Assembly: GCF_000972845.2 (NCBI RefSeq)
Contig: NC_040018.1
Location: 7,499,266 to 7,563,265 of the forward strand
Direction: 5' to 3'
DNA length: 64,000 nucleotides
DNA from: Larimichthys crocea
Lineage: Eukaryota > Chordata > Actinopteri > Sciaenidae
In this document: positions 38,401 through 52,500 of the stretch, piece by piece
How the letters are laid out: the number at the start of each line of letters is the position of its first letter
How positions within the stretch are numbered: the first letter of the stretch is position 1
Notes under the pieces: model-generated
What the model saw: the letters and a program-made list of their open reading frames with translations, nothing else
What the model was told of the DNA's origin: nothing
Database searches by the model: none
Translations under genes and position numbers: made by a program

Positions 38401-40554
38401 GCAATCATTCTGTGTCACTGGCTGCTTTCTGTCTCATTTGTTCACTGCAGGGTGTCTCTGCCATTTGTCACATACGGGGTTGCTGTCAAGGGAACCACGT
38501 CTAGTATCGTTGTCGAAGCCAAGCTGGGCATTAAAGCCTTCTGGAACCTGGATGACTCCTTTGATGTAGGAAACACACCTTCACATATGCACACACATCT
38601 TTCTTAAGTTTTGAGTTCAGGTGTATTTTCATGGGGTTTTAAACACGCTGACAAAGTTGGGTCCACTGTGCACAACTGACCACACCACTGCAGAGTATGT
38701 TTCTGTTAAGGATAAGACTGACGCTATCTTACCATTTTATTAATATTATCTACAAATCCCATGAAAAGACCAAACCAACAATGAACTTATCTTTCTAACA
38801 ATTATTGTCTGTGTTGACACAGTCTGATAGAGCTTATCTCTATGCTGCAGAACTCCATTGTTCTCCAAAAGCTATTAAAACCATAATAGAAGACCATAGT
38901 GTTGCACTTGGGTGACATATATTTGATATCTCATAAAACAGCCAGTGTAGTTCAGTTCTATCTTATCCAGCTAGTATCCTCATGGTTGTTTGCAAAGCAA
39001 CTGAAGAAGTTGAATAATTTGGACTGCTCGCTCTCAAACTATGTACCATTGGCGATACGCCACTCCCTCTAGAGGTACGCAAAATACAATGGTCAACCTG
39101 CTGTACAAAATAACCTCTTGTAACAGACTGCCTGTCTGATAAGTGAAATTGATTAAATCTGATTCAATTAAACCTGTGACTGCTCAACTGTGAACATTTA
39201 CATGTGTTTAAATGTGTAATGTCATCTTAATTGTGTGTCCTCAAGAATTATTTTGTCAAATAAGCCAGACTTTCAAGATTCAAAGAAATGTCACTCGCAT
39301 GATTCACACGACAGTCAAATTGCTTGGCACCTGGCCTAAATTCAAATCTCACGGAAATCTGTTTTGAGGAAGACAAACTTGGCTAAAACAATAAACTTCA
39401 TGGCTGATGTGGCTGAAGCAGGGAGAAGCCATTGATCAAGGCGCACTGCAAAAGCAGTGAGTCACTGGGTGAGGCTGTGGGATATGTCATGGAGAAATAG
39501 GCAAACAATATAAATAAGCCATGCCTGAAAACCACAGTTCAAATGCTAATGGATAAAAGTAAACATTACAGCTTTACTTTATCAAGGAGGATGTGACAAA
39601 AGAATTTCCTCATTAGAGATTAATATAATTGATGTAGACCAGCTTCCCAAACATTTCTGGCTGATGAACCTTTTTTTTTAGATGGTCTCAGAAAGATTCG
39701 CCAAATGGATTACATGAAAGAAACTTTTATGAATAATGTGTTAAAACCTTAAAATGCCAATTTTGCCAATAACTACTGTATGTTTGGGTTGTGTTTACAG
39801 GTTGAAATAGATACCAAATACAAGGACCAGCTGTGTGGACTCTGTGGAAACTTTGATGGTGACGCCGATGATTTAAGGATAAATGGTAAGATCCTTTTCA
39901 ACATTATGGAGGGAAAATGTACTGTGGATTTCAACACTGAAAAGAAACTCACATTCAAAAACAAATTTCAGATTGACATAACTCGATTGTACGGCTTTGT
40001 TCTAAGGCAAAATAAATATATTGCAACATGTTTTTCAAATGCTTTCTCAGTATTTACCGAAACGGAGCTATTCTAGGCCCGATACCTTTAGGCTAACTGT
40101 TGTGTTTATCCAGCTTTTTTGGAGAGCTGCACTCCGAGAAAAAACTGCCTCAGAGTTTGGTCTTAGGGCACAAAAAAAACAAACAAGGCTAATGTTACTG
40201 CAACTAGTGACTATTGCAAGAATTTGTAATGAAGTTGACTTTTAGGCACTGAACGAAAGAACTCTGTAATCAAACATTTCCCCGCTTACTTTAAATTGCA
40301 GTTTATGGCATAAAAAACTTGATGATGAATTGCAAATTAACACTGAATAATCATGCCATTAACACTGCTGTGTGATTGTGTGTGATACTGTACTGTAGGA
40401 GCTCTTCTGTCTGTGGAAGACTATGCCGATACCTACAAGGTGAACGGGCCGACAGAGAACTGTGTGGAGCTGCCGATCGACCCGACCCGTGTCTGTGGCA
40501 ATAAGGTAACTCTTCACTCTTTATCATCATGTGTGTGAAGGATACATACAAAAA

Positions 40555-40589
<35 letters not shown>

Positions 40590-43500
40590 AAAAACAAAAC
40601 AAACAAACAACTGACTGGCAGCCAAACAAAACATATAAAATTCAGGTAAAGTATCAATTCAAATAAATGTAAAAAAAAATCAAGGTTTTGCAGAGATTTT
40701 GAAGATGTTTTCTGAATTATTATCTAGAAACCACTCAACATGCTTTTACAACCTTTGTCACATTCACCCATTCACACTTATATTCAGTACCTTGCTTAGG
40801 GACCCTTCGACTGGACTGGAGGACTCAGGAATCGAACCAGCATCCCTCCCATATTTAACCTTGATTTATCTTAAAATTACAAAGAAAATATAGCATTGTT
40901 AGTATGAACATAAACATTTATATTTCAAATCATTTAATTTACATTATGTGTATATAACTTAAGGAAGCAGAAAAAAATATGGTGTAAGTAATATCATATT
41001 TTTAGATTAATTTAGATAAATTAGAAATAACTTTAATTTGTCATTAATAATAATACTTAAAATAATAGTTTGGTTGTTTACAGATATTGTCCATTATTTT
41101 ATTGTATACAAACAAACAGACAAAAAAAACATTTACAATTTCTTTTATGCCCTCTGATTTTGTTTTCTTCAGCTACTCTGTAACCAGCAGTTCACCAGTG
41201 ATAAATTCAGCAGTTGTCAAAACAATCTGGATTTGGAAGCCTTCAGTCACGTCTGTATGCTTGATATGTGCGGTGAAGATGGTCAAGACCTCTGCAAAAC
41301 CATCTCAGAATTCTCCAGGCAGTGTGTGCATGCAGGTGGCAAGCCCCAACCATGGAGGACGGAAAACTTTTGCTGTAAGGGTTCATTTAAATGTTCTAGT
41401 CTTGAATCAGTTGTGGTTGTTTTTTTTCCTCCAGCTGAATTATTTGTCACTTATACAGCGACATTTATGTGTTTGTCTCCACAGACAAGGAGTGTCCATA
41501 CAACATGCAGTTCTTTGAGTGTACAAGTTCATGTCCGGACAGCTGCTCCAACCCTCAGGCCAGCCAGACATGTGACAGCCACTGCCATGATGGCTGCGGC
41601 TGCCCTGCCGGTAGCCACACACATTTTACACTATGAGACTGCCAAGCACACACAATCGCACTCATGGCCATAGAACATGACAATAATGATTATTTCCCCT
41701 CAGGATTCATCTTTGATGACATCAGTAATACTGGTTGTATTAAAGCCGAGGACTGTCCATGTCAGCACAACAACAAAGTCTACACATCAGGACAGTCTTA
41801 CTCTTACAACTGCAGATCCTGGTAAGATGAGATCTCAGGTGCCTTTATTGACTTTATTGGTGTCAGAGACAAATAGGTACAACTGCTGTCAATAATCACA
41901 CAAAACTCAAATCAAAGGTGCACATTTTAGGTGTTCATTTTACTTCACCAAATCCCCCTTGTGAAAATCTGTTAAAAAAACATCAAACACAAATTTTGAA
42001 CCTTGACTTTATCCTATGTTCAGAGATTACTGTGTGTTTGTGCTGACAGTGTGTGTGAGAGTGGCCAGTGGAATTGCACAGAGGGGGACTGTCCAGGAAC
42101 CTGCTCTGTGGAGGGAGGATCTCACATAAACACCTTCGATGGGAAAGTCTACACCTTCCATGGGGACTGCACCTACATTCTGGCTAAGGTAACGCACATC
42201 ATCATCACCAGAGTCATACCATTACATACCAGGAGCACGGATTGATAAACAGCATGCATGGACAACCACATATCATCATGCTACACGATCTGATGTATAA
42301 ATATACGTTTAGTATTTCATGAACAGAGGTATTTGCGTGTTCTACCCTCACCAGTTCTTCAGTCTGTATTAAAGTTCATGTTTTGTTCCAATGTCTCTTG
42401 TAGCAAAGTAGCGGCTCCTTATTCACTGTGCTGGTGGACATTGTCAAGTGTGGTTTTTCTGACAGTAGGACCTGCCTCAGAGCTGTAACTCTGGCCTTAT
42501 ACAGCAATTCTGTGGTAAGCTCACTAACACACACACACACGCAGATATACTACTTAATTACAATCTGTATGGAGCGTTTTACTTCACCGAATATATGTAT
42601 AAATGTTGAAACAAAATCCAATTTGGAAAAAATGTTTGGACTGTCTGATCTAAACGATGTCTTTCCACAAACCAACAGATTGTCAAAATTTATGCATCTG
42701 GACAAGTTTCTGTGAATCGGATCGTTTCTCAGCTGCCACTGTTTACAAGTGAGTTCCTTCAAATGATATGAAATGATACAGCACAGAATCTTAAAAAGAT
42801 CTGAAAATACTTTCTATATGTTGTAGTTAATTAAAAATGAGTTACAGCAATATTCTAGTGACCCACGTGAAAATGAAAAGATGAACATGAGAACATAGTG
42901 TGTATATTTCCATGACTGATTGGACACGTCTCTGTTGCACTGAGTTTTTCAATGTGTTTTGTCGTTGCAGCTGATCTGAGTGCCTTCAGGCCATCATCCT
43001 TCTATATCGTCATAAACCTCAAGGTGGGCATACGAGTGCTGGTCCAGCTGTCCCCCGTGATGCAGGTCTTCGTTTCAGCTGACTCTTCACTCAAAGGAAG
43101 CACCGCTGGTATGTCTCCTTATTATTGTGTCAGTATTTGGAAAACCCCTCCTGCATCCTTGCATTTACCAACATTTACAAATGAATTGACCAGTTCTGAT
43201 ATTCTGAGTGTACGTTTTTGGTTTGTAATAGTTAATTGTTAAATGTTAATAGCTGCATAAACGTGTGTCATCGTGTCCAACAGGTTTGTGCGGAAACTTC
43301 AACAACATAATGACGGATGACTTCAAGGTGGCCAGTGGGCTGGTGGAGGGCACAGCCATAGTATTTGCCAACACGTGGAAAACCAGAGCAACCTGCCCTG
43401 ACATCACAACGCGTTTTGTGCACCCCTGTAGCCAGGGCATCAACAAGGGTACAGCTTCAATCTCTCTTCCAATGCTTTATTACATCATGTTTGTCATGTC

Positions 43501-46500
43501 ATACCACGTGATTGTGAGCTAACCTTGTTGTTTTTAGGGCATATGATGTTTTGTAACCCTTTCATTTCTGTTTGTTTCTGTGTCTCAGAGAGTTATGCTC
43601 AGTACTGGTGCTCCAAACTAACAGATCCCAAAGGAGTGTTTGCTTCTTGTCACTATATCATTAGCCCCAATGTGTACAAAGATGTAAGTCTGCACACACA
43701 AAGCTGTCACAGCAAATAAGCTAAACTACCGTGCCTTCGTTAATATGTCTGTATCTCTCCTTACAGAGTTGCATGTATGACAGCTGTAACTGTGAGCAGA
43801 GTGAGGACTGCATGTGTGCGGCAGTCTCCTCGTATGTCTATGCATGTGCAGCGGCAGGAGTCTACATCACTGACTGGAGGACGACCATCTGTAGTGAGTA
43901 AAAAGACAAGAACTGTTGTTTTGCTGTGGTAATAGGGAGAATCTGGTTTTGTAAGAAACAGCTGGTCACGTGCATATTTTATTTTATGAAATGATTGGAT
44001 TGTTTACTGCAGCAGTAATTCAGTGAGGTAAACATTACAAAAACTAAGCACTAAGCTAAGTCTATGGCAGTGTGCGGGACTGGGTGCAGTTGTACATTTT
44101 AACCCTCTGCATTAAAAGTCTGATTCATCTGGCAGATGCACACTCTTGCTACCACTTACCTGTTATCTCTCCCTCTAGGCAAATTCAGTAAATTATGCCC
44201 AGCCGGAACAGTGTATGGCTACAACATGACCTCCTGCAGGCGTACCTGCCAATCCCTCAGCCAGCCTGACTACTCTTGCCAGATCAAATTTACCCCAGTG
44301 GACGGCTGTGGATGTGCCGAGGGAACCTACATGAACGACAAAGGCCAGTGTGTGACCAGTGCGAACTGTCCCTGCTACGACAAAGACAACATTATTCCTG
44401 CTGGAGAGACTGTCAGCAAAGAGGGAACCACATGGTAAATACACAGTACTACAGTGTAGTGATATCAAGAGTTTGGCATTAAAGGGTCAGGGGAATAAAC
44501 ACACTAAAATCTACTTTATGGTAGGAAGTCAACTGAGTTTTTGGACAACGTAGACACAGTAAACACAGTGTACTCTGTAGGCAGTTATTTCAGGAAGCGT
44601 CATTTTAATGGAAATAAGCCTGCAGCCACACTAACACCTCTGTCAATATTTTGAGATACAAATGTTAACGTGAGAGCACGCACACAATGACAACGCAACA
44701 TGCCGATGGTTGTAGAGTAATGTTTACCATCACTGTCTTAGTTTGCTAACCCTAACATTTGCTACCTTGCACAAGTCATGAATGTGTGTGGACAAAGTCA
44801 AACCCAACGGTGCTAGCTGAAGAGTTAAATGGCAATCCATTGAACCAACCAAAATAATAGCCCGCTGCAAAGCCACCATTTTCATTGATCTGGTGTGACT
44901 TACAAAGCCAGCAACGGGAACTAACTTGGAATATCTGAGAACGCAACAATACAGCTAGAATTTTATTATTAAGGGACAATCAATTAAAAAAATGATGAGA
45001 CAGTCAATAGGCAACCTGAATGACACTGTAGCCAGTTTACAACATCAAACTATGTCATTAAGGTGGATGGATTTTTGACATGTCCTGTCATGCCTGTTTT
45101 CACAGTATCTGCAGAAATGGAGTTATCAGCTGCTCAGGGATACAACTAGACTGTAAGCTTCTTTTTTGGTATATGTCTAAATGCAATCGTGCTTAACTGT
45201 TGATACTCTTAAAATGCACATGTCCAACTAACACTACATCAGGAACTACAGAGACCTGTTGAGTGGCCAAGTATTTTAAATTCATGCTGCAAGGAATTGT
45301 AAATGGAATGATGTTTGGAACTTTGACCCCACCATAACACGTTTTTTTTTGTCATTTGATACCCAGCCCTAAAATCGTGCATTGAGCCCATGGTTTACTT
45401 TGACTGTTCCACTGCTCAACCTGGGGTCACTGGGACTGAGTGTCAGAAGAGCTGCAACACTCTGGACATGGCTTGTGTAAGTACAGCGCAGCACAAACCG
45501 ACAGAAGCGAAACACTTACATAGAGATACAAGCACAGTCCCTACTTGGCTCACACCCTCTTTCTACTTTGGCTGCATACAGATCAGTACAGGCTGTACAT
45601 CAGGCTGCATGTGTCCTGATGGCCTGGTATCAGATGGATTAGGAGGTTGTATCAATGAGACCAGCTGTCCATGTCTGCACAATGGAAAGGTCTACCAGCC
45701 TGGACAGACACTGACTGTGGACTGCAACACCTGGTTTGTACAATGCTTTAGATACACAGCAATATACAGTACATGGCAATGTGCACACTATTTATAGACA
45801 AAATCAATTTCTTCTTTTGTAATATCTGATATAATATTTAGTTATGATTTTGTATACTTGTAGCCAAATATTTTGACCGAATCATTATAACCAGGCACTT
45901 CTGGTGATGAGGGCAGAAATATTTCTCTGAATGACTTTTCAAACAATTCTCTAATAAACAAATAAACCCAAATACATGCTATTGAATGATTATGTTGCAC
46001 AGATTTAACTGAACAGTTGTATCTGCTGTGTGTCTCCAGCTACTGCAGTGAAAGAAAGTTCAAATGTACCACCAACGTGTGTGATTCAGTTTGTGAGATC
46101 TATGGTGACGGTCACTACGTCACCTTTGATGATAAGAGGTTTGACTTCAGTGGACAATGTGAATACACCCTCCTCCAGGTAAAGTGGCAGAGATCTGAGA
46201 AAGTTCTCATTTGCAAGTTATGTTACAAAACTGTTCACCCTTTAGCAATAAAAAGTAATTAAAACGTGACATCGATAGGTAGAATGGCTCACAGTCTTAC
46301 ATATCGCAGCTTTAATAGAGCTGATTATGGCTGCAAGAGCATGAAGAGTGAGATAAAATTGCGCTAGATTATAAAGTGTGTCTTTGATGATGGTGTCCAC
46401 TAATTGCATGCTGTGTCTGTGCCCCACTCAGGATTACTGTACCGCTGGTCAGAACAATGGCAGCTTCAGGATTATCACTGAAAATGTTCCATGTGGAACC

Positions 46501-49500
46501 ACAGGAACCACCTGCTCCAAGACCATCAAGATTTTTCTGGGGGTAAACACATGCATACTGTCCACGTGTTCTGCCTCAAACACCAGATCAGAATATCAAA
46601 ATAATATTGATTTTACCACAGTAATATTGGACGAGAATTATGACTCAAGTGATAGTTACTAAGTCTGGGACATATTACTAATTTATGGTTCATAATTGAC
46701 ATTGTATCCCATGGTTATGCAATGATGCTGATACCCACAATACAGATATCCTGGACATTGGATATGCAGTTTGTTAAAACAATTACATTCAATGACGCTG
46801 CCAATATGTATTTGTTCCTTTGGGGAAAGGAACAGTTTCTTTCAAACTATGTTCCTTTTCATAATTTAGCATACTATAAATACCATGTGAAATTCCACAT
46901 AAAAAACAAAAAAGAGAAAGAGAGAGAGAGAAAAAAATAGAAATCATTTTGTCGAGGAAGTCATTACTTGCACTTTAAAGATGCAGTAATAATATGCATA
47001 TTTATTTTACCAACAGGACAATGAATTCCAACTTAAAGATGAGAAGTTCCAAGTGGTAAAGGGCAGCAGCAAGGTGCTCCCTTCTCAGGTACAAAAGATG
47101 GGTATTTTCCTGGTGGTGACAATCAAGCCGGGACTTGTGCTCATGTGGGACCAGAGAACCAGTCTTTTCATGAAACTCAGCCCGGACCTCAAGGTAAACA
47201 CAATCAAGTTTGCATGTCTGGATTCAAGCCAGTTCATTTCCATCTAGGTTGTGGTACACCATAAGAAGTCATGCATTGAGAAGTCAGGACATTTTTATCC
47301 TCAAAGGAACTTGCATTAATCCGTATTTTTGATTAACACATTGATTCTAATGGCTTAAAATCTGTGTGCCACATTTAAACACATTACAAAGTTAAATGTG
47401 ACATAGGCCATGGTTGACGTGGGTTTGCAGTGTCAGCACTTTATAAACTGAACAATAACATTAAATGAAAATGCCAAACTCCACTTGTGTAGTGAAGGAT
47501 ATTTCAGTAACAACAATCATTGGGTTCCTCTTTCCTCTCAGGGCCAAGTATGTGGTCTGTGTGGGAACTACGACGGCAACAGTAGAAACGACTTCACCAC
47601 ACGTTCCCAGGAGACAGTGGCAGACGTTCTGGAATTTGGTAACAGCTGGAAGGTTTCATCCAGCTGCCCAAATGCCGAATTAATCACTGATCCCTGTTCC
47701 TCCAACCTTTACCGGGCAGCCTGGTCCCAGAAACAGTGTAGCATCATCACCAGTGTCACCTTCAGCAGCTGTCATTCACAGGTAACTATGGTGACAGCAA
47801 ACTGACTTACATGGACACAAACTTCACAGCTGCCATGGTATTTGGGAAATTACTTTTTTTTTCACTTTTGGCACTAAGCACATAATTTGGGTGGTCCGCC
47901 CATGCATCAGTCCAATCAAAATGTTGGTCCACCATTAGCACAGCCTGCTAATGGTGCTATAATGTAATGAAATAACTACTACTAGCGCAGAACTGCTAAA
48001 CAGTATAATATTGTTTGTTCAAGGTTGATCCTGGTCCATACTATGATTCTTGTGTGAGAGACTCCTGTGCTTGTGACACCGGTGGAGACTGTGAGTGTCT
48101 CTGCACTGCTGTGGCTGCCTACGCCAAAGCTTGTACTGAAGCCGGGGCCTGTGTCAGATGGAGAACTCCAAAGCTGTGCCGTAAGTTTAGCCACTATTAC
48201 ACACCAGGCATATTTACAACTTCTCTCTACTCTCTTGAATGCTGAAAAATAAATCTGAAATTGTATCCTGAGCAAACTGATTTAAATGTATTTGTTAGTT
48301 GTATTGTATTAAGAAGAAGAAGTAACACTTTATACTCATAATTGACTTTTGTAAGTGAGTAAAGTACTTATTTTGTCTGTCACAGCTATTTTCTGTGACT
48401 ACTATAATGCTCCTGATGACTGTGAATGGCACTACAAGCCTTGTGGAGCTGCCTGTATGAAGACATGTAGAAATCCATCAGGAGACTGTTCCAACTTCGT
48501 CACTGCTGTGGAAGGTATGTACAATGCAACTCAGGTCGGCCAACTGACTGATTGACCTTTTCTCTGCTCAGGTAAGCCGTAAAAGTGAATGTCAATCAGA
48601 TGTGCTTTTAGTTCAGTATTTAAGCATATGTGTGTCAGAGCCACAGACCATGGACAAAAAAAAAAAGTGAGTCAAATCAGTGAATCAGGAATTACTATTT
48701 GTTGCTTTGTTTTTTGTTATTTTGTTTTTTTGTTTGATTCAAATTAAAAAGTAATGTATAAAAAAAACACACAAAACTATTAAAATTATTTAAAATAAAC
48801 ACATTCTGGTTAATGTATGGCTCACCCATAAAGCAGACAGGAAAGTACTGCAGAAAAATGTGCTTGTATTCGAACTGAGCTTAATCAAAATGTTTTAATG
48901 GTGTTGCAGGCTGCTATCCACAGTGTCCCCCAACCAAGCCCTATTTCGATGAAGACACAATGAAGTGCGTCCCCTCGAACCAATGTGGCTGCTATGATGA
49001 CAAAGGCACTCATTACATCATCGGAGAAAATGTTAAATCAGAGAACTGTTACAATTGGTATGTGTCTTAAAGAGAAATTATTTTTACACTAAGGGCTTAA
49101 GAAAAGGGCTGAAGAGAAAATTTTTTTTTTTTTTGAGTGATTGTATCCATACTTTGACCAATTAGGACAGGACATACTGACAGACCAAAAAATAGCCACT
49201 GATTATGTAGTGAATCATGCCAGTGTGCAATGTATCAGTAGATTATACACAATCAAACTTTAAATTTAATATGATGATTCCACTAGGTTCCTCCTCCTTG
49301 ATGACTGGAAAAAAATGGTTACTTTTAGTTAGTTATTTCATAAAATCTATGAAACAATTTAGAATAGCTCAAACAGCTCCAAGTTGATGTTTTTCACTCC
49401 ATTTTTTTCACCCAAATTTCTTTCTATTCCAAAGCACCTGTACAGAGTCAGGAATAACATGCCCATACGATGTGAACTGTAAGTACACATATAATCTAAA

Positions 49501-52500
49501 TATTTATTTATTTATTTATGTTTGTGTGTGCGTGAGTGTTACATGCAGGGGTGGGTGTGTCTTGTTGTCTTGCGCTCCCTTTGATTTCAGGTACCGCCCT
49601 TTTCCCTCTCCTCCTCAATCAGCTGATTAGCTGATCAACACCGGTAGGCTGTAACTGCCTACCGGGTGTTTCAGTGGTTGTGTGTTCCCGCAGCGAGCGG
49701 TTCATTGCGTGTGGCGTATGATCGCACAGTCATCGTGACGTTTGAAGAAGCCTTCACTTTACGTTGTTCAACTTGTGTTATTGAATAAATCCCTGCGCTT
49801 GCAGTCGGTCCCTGGTTAATCCCTTTGTTTTTGGGTCTTTACTTTAATTGTTACCTCCCTAAATTCCCCTAGACTAAGTCTTGCCCTGTCGGATCATAAC
49901 AGTGTGTATTGTGTAAATATAGATAAGAAATATAAATACAGTATATAAAAATTAAATGATGATTTTCATGATCTGCAGATTGTACATGCTATATTAATGG
50001 AAAAACCTACAAATATGGGGAAACCATCTACAACACCACCGATGGCCTAGATAACTGCATTACAGCTATATGCGGAGAGAATGGGACTGTGATCAGGTCC
50101 ATGTACCCATGCATAACTACAACTACTGCTGGTCCAACAACAACCCCCTTTAAGTTCACAACAACTGGAGAGACAACTACAGGTAGAAAACTTCTACACA
50201 GTATAAACAAAAATTTCGCTTTTTTCACAGACAATGCTGAAGGAAATACTTTAAAGTATATTTAAATATTAAGTGTCAGAACAAAAAATGTATATACCCA
50301 CATGACAGACTTAATTAACATAATGCTGGTTACACAATGTCTCCTTTTGTCACAGTGTATCTTTCGACTTCAACTACATCAGGAGTAACAACCACAAATG
50401 GAACAACAGTCACACCTGTTGCAACAACAACATCAGGAGTAACAACCATAAATGGAACAACAGTCACACCTGTTGAAACAACAACATCAGGAGGAACAAC
50501 TGTGAAGGTTGAGACAACAAAACCACCTACAGTCACCACTGGCCCAGTAACAACCTCTACCACAGTTGTTGTTGAAACTACAACCACAGTGCCAAGTGTC
50601 ACAACAACAGGCCCAGAAACAACAGTTGTGACATCAAAACCATCTGTGACCACCGCGACAACCAAAGGACCCTCAACAACGACGAAAGGAACAACAGTCA
50701 CACCTGTTGAAACAACAACATCAGGAGGAACAACTGTGAAGGTTGAGACAACAAAAACACCTACAGTCACCACTGTGACAGCCTCTACAGGAACGTCCCA
50801 AACTACTCTTAATGTAGTTACAGGAAGTGCTGAGACAACATCAACTTTAATTACAAAACCCTCTGTATTGAACACTACAACTAGTGTGGTTTCAACTGTA
50901 AATACAGGAACAACAGCTGCAACAGGTACAACTTCTATTGGCCCAATAACACAGACACTTCCAGGCACAACACAGATTACAACAACTGGTGCAACCACTA
51001 CGAGACCATCTGTTACCACAGTTACCATAACATCATTGGTTAGCACGACTGCACAATGTGTCTGCATTGTCAATGGAACCAAATACAATCCGGGTAGGTG
51101 ATCCTCCTTTTCTAATTTTTCCATTTACATTTTACAACATATTTCCTTTTAGAATTTATGGCTTAACACAAATCAATTGCATTTCTTTGGTTACTCTCAT
51201 TTAATCCTAATTATTCTTAAGTAAAGTTTTACTAGCCCACATAGTCTTTGATTCAAAGTAATTCAGGAACTACTTATTGATGAGTCATTATCAGGTCTGC
51301 AGTCATTCCTTAGTCATTCTTAAGTAACTACTTAGGTGTAACCCTTTACAATACAAACACTATTCTCTGTCTAATTATCTTGTTCTTTTTTCATGCGTTT
51401 CTTTATAAATCAGATCTTTGAACTTTGTGCACTAAACGATTCTCCACTATGATTTTTACAGGGGATTCAGTGTATACTGTCAATGATGGTTTAGGGTGGT
51501 GTTATTTTGCATCTTGCAATGCATCATGTCAAGTTCAAACAGAATCCAGACCATGTCCCACAACTATTCCTCCACCTCCAACAACAACTTTACCAACCCC
51601 ATCTACAACCACCCTGGACTGCAATGATGTGAATCCACCAAGAAAGGTGTGATTTGAAATGTAAAATGTTTTTTTTTTGTGCATTTCTAAAAGACTTGGC
51701 TTGACTCGTGAACTGGTAATTTTCTGGGGACCACTGAGGTTATTTCCTCAAAAGTGACTCTGGTTTGTGACTTACAGACAGAGTAGAGGGTGCGGCAGTA
51801 CCAAACCAGGGGCACACTGCAATCCTGGTTCATATTAAACCTGTCAGTTATGATGAAATATTCTCTACAGTTTTTAATTCAAAATCCTCTCCTGGTGCCT
51901 CTACCCCAATCAATGGGCAACTGTGTATCATGAGCAACAAAATACCAGACCACAGTTTGACGTTACATTGGTTTTATATATGGCACTATCATGATGACAA
52001 AGTCGCACACTATTAAGCACGGAATTTTGGTGACTATCAACATGTCTAAAAGAACTTTTAAAGAAACGTAATCTCTTCTTGGAAGTATATTTGAGCTGCT
52101 GTATTTATATTTGAAACTCTTAATGCAACATGTATTTAAAAGGGAGTGCAAGAGAATGTAATTGGCTATGATTGTCATAACCTCTAATGCACCATCTATA
52201 ATGCATGATATTGTATTCTTTCCAGTCCTGGATCCAAGTGCACCATAGCTTGGCCATTAAATTACCCTAAGGTGCACACTGGCCATGGCACAGATCTTGC
52301 AAAAAAAAAAATCTATTGCATTGCACATGGTTTCTCAAACCTATGGTTTCCAGTATGACTTACTGTCTCTCAATCCCAATCCAGAATGGAGAGTCCTGGA
52401 AAGTGGACAACTGTACCAATTCTACCTGCATCAATGGTGAGGTGACCACGGTGTCTGCTTCCTGTGCCACAGAAACAGAACCCATATGTGTCAATGGACA

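Larger units (their letters stand above)
35484..41821 (+). other. Gene B block: signal peptide and D1 assembly (VWD1, C8-1, TIL1)
   Basis: Exons 35484-35562, 36074-36332, 38451-38565, 39801-39885, 40399-40505, 41173-41374, 41485-41610 and 41704-41821. VWD1 begins after [18 protein letters not shown] and contains [14 protein letters not shown], a full CGLCG motif. C8-1 has [23 protein letters not shown]1 has [19 protein letters not shown] and [11 protein letters not shown]1 and D2 act in pH-dependent assembly of mucin multimers. Intron 36333-38450 carries a LINE fragment. Confidence 0.9.

Noticed and set aside
43960..45105. Possible additional exon in the gene B TIL2 to D' interval
   Set aside because: Exons 44179-44434 and 45106-45152 already join in phase and match gene A. 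The open stretches between them have no cysteine-rich pattern.
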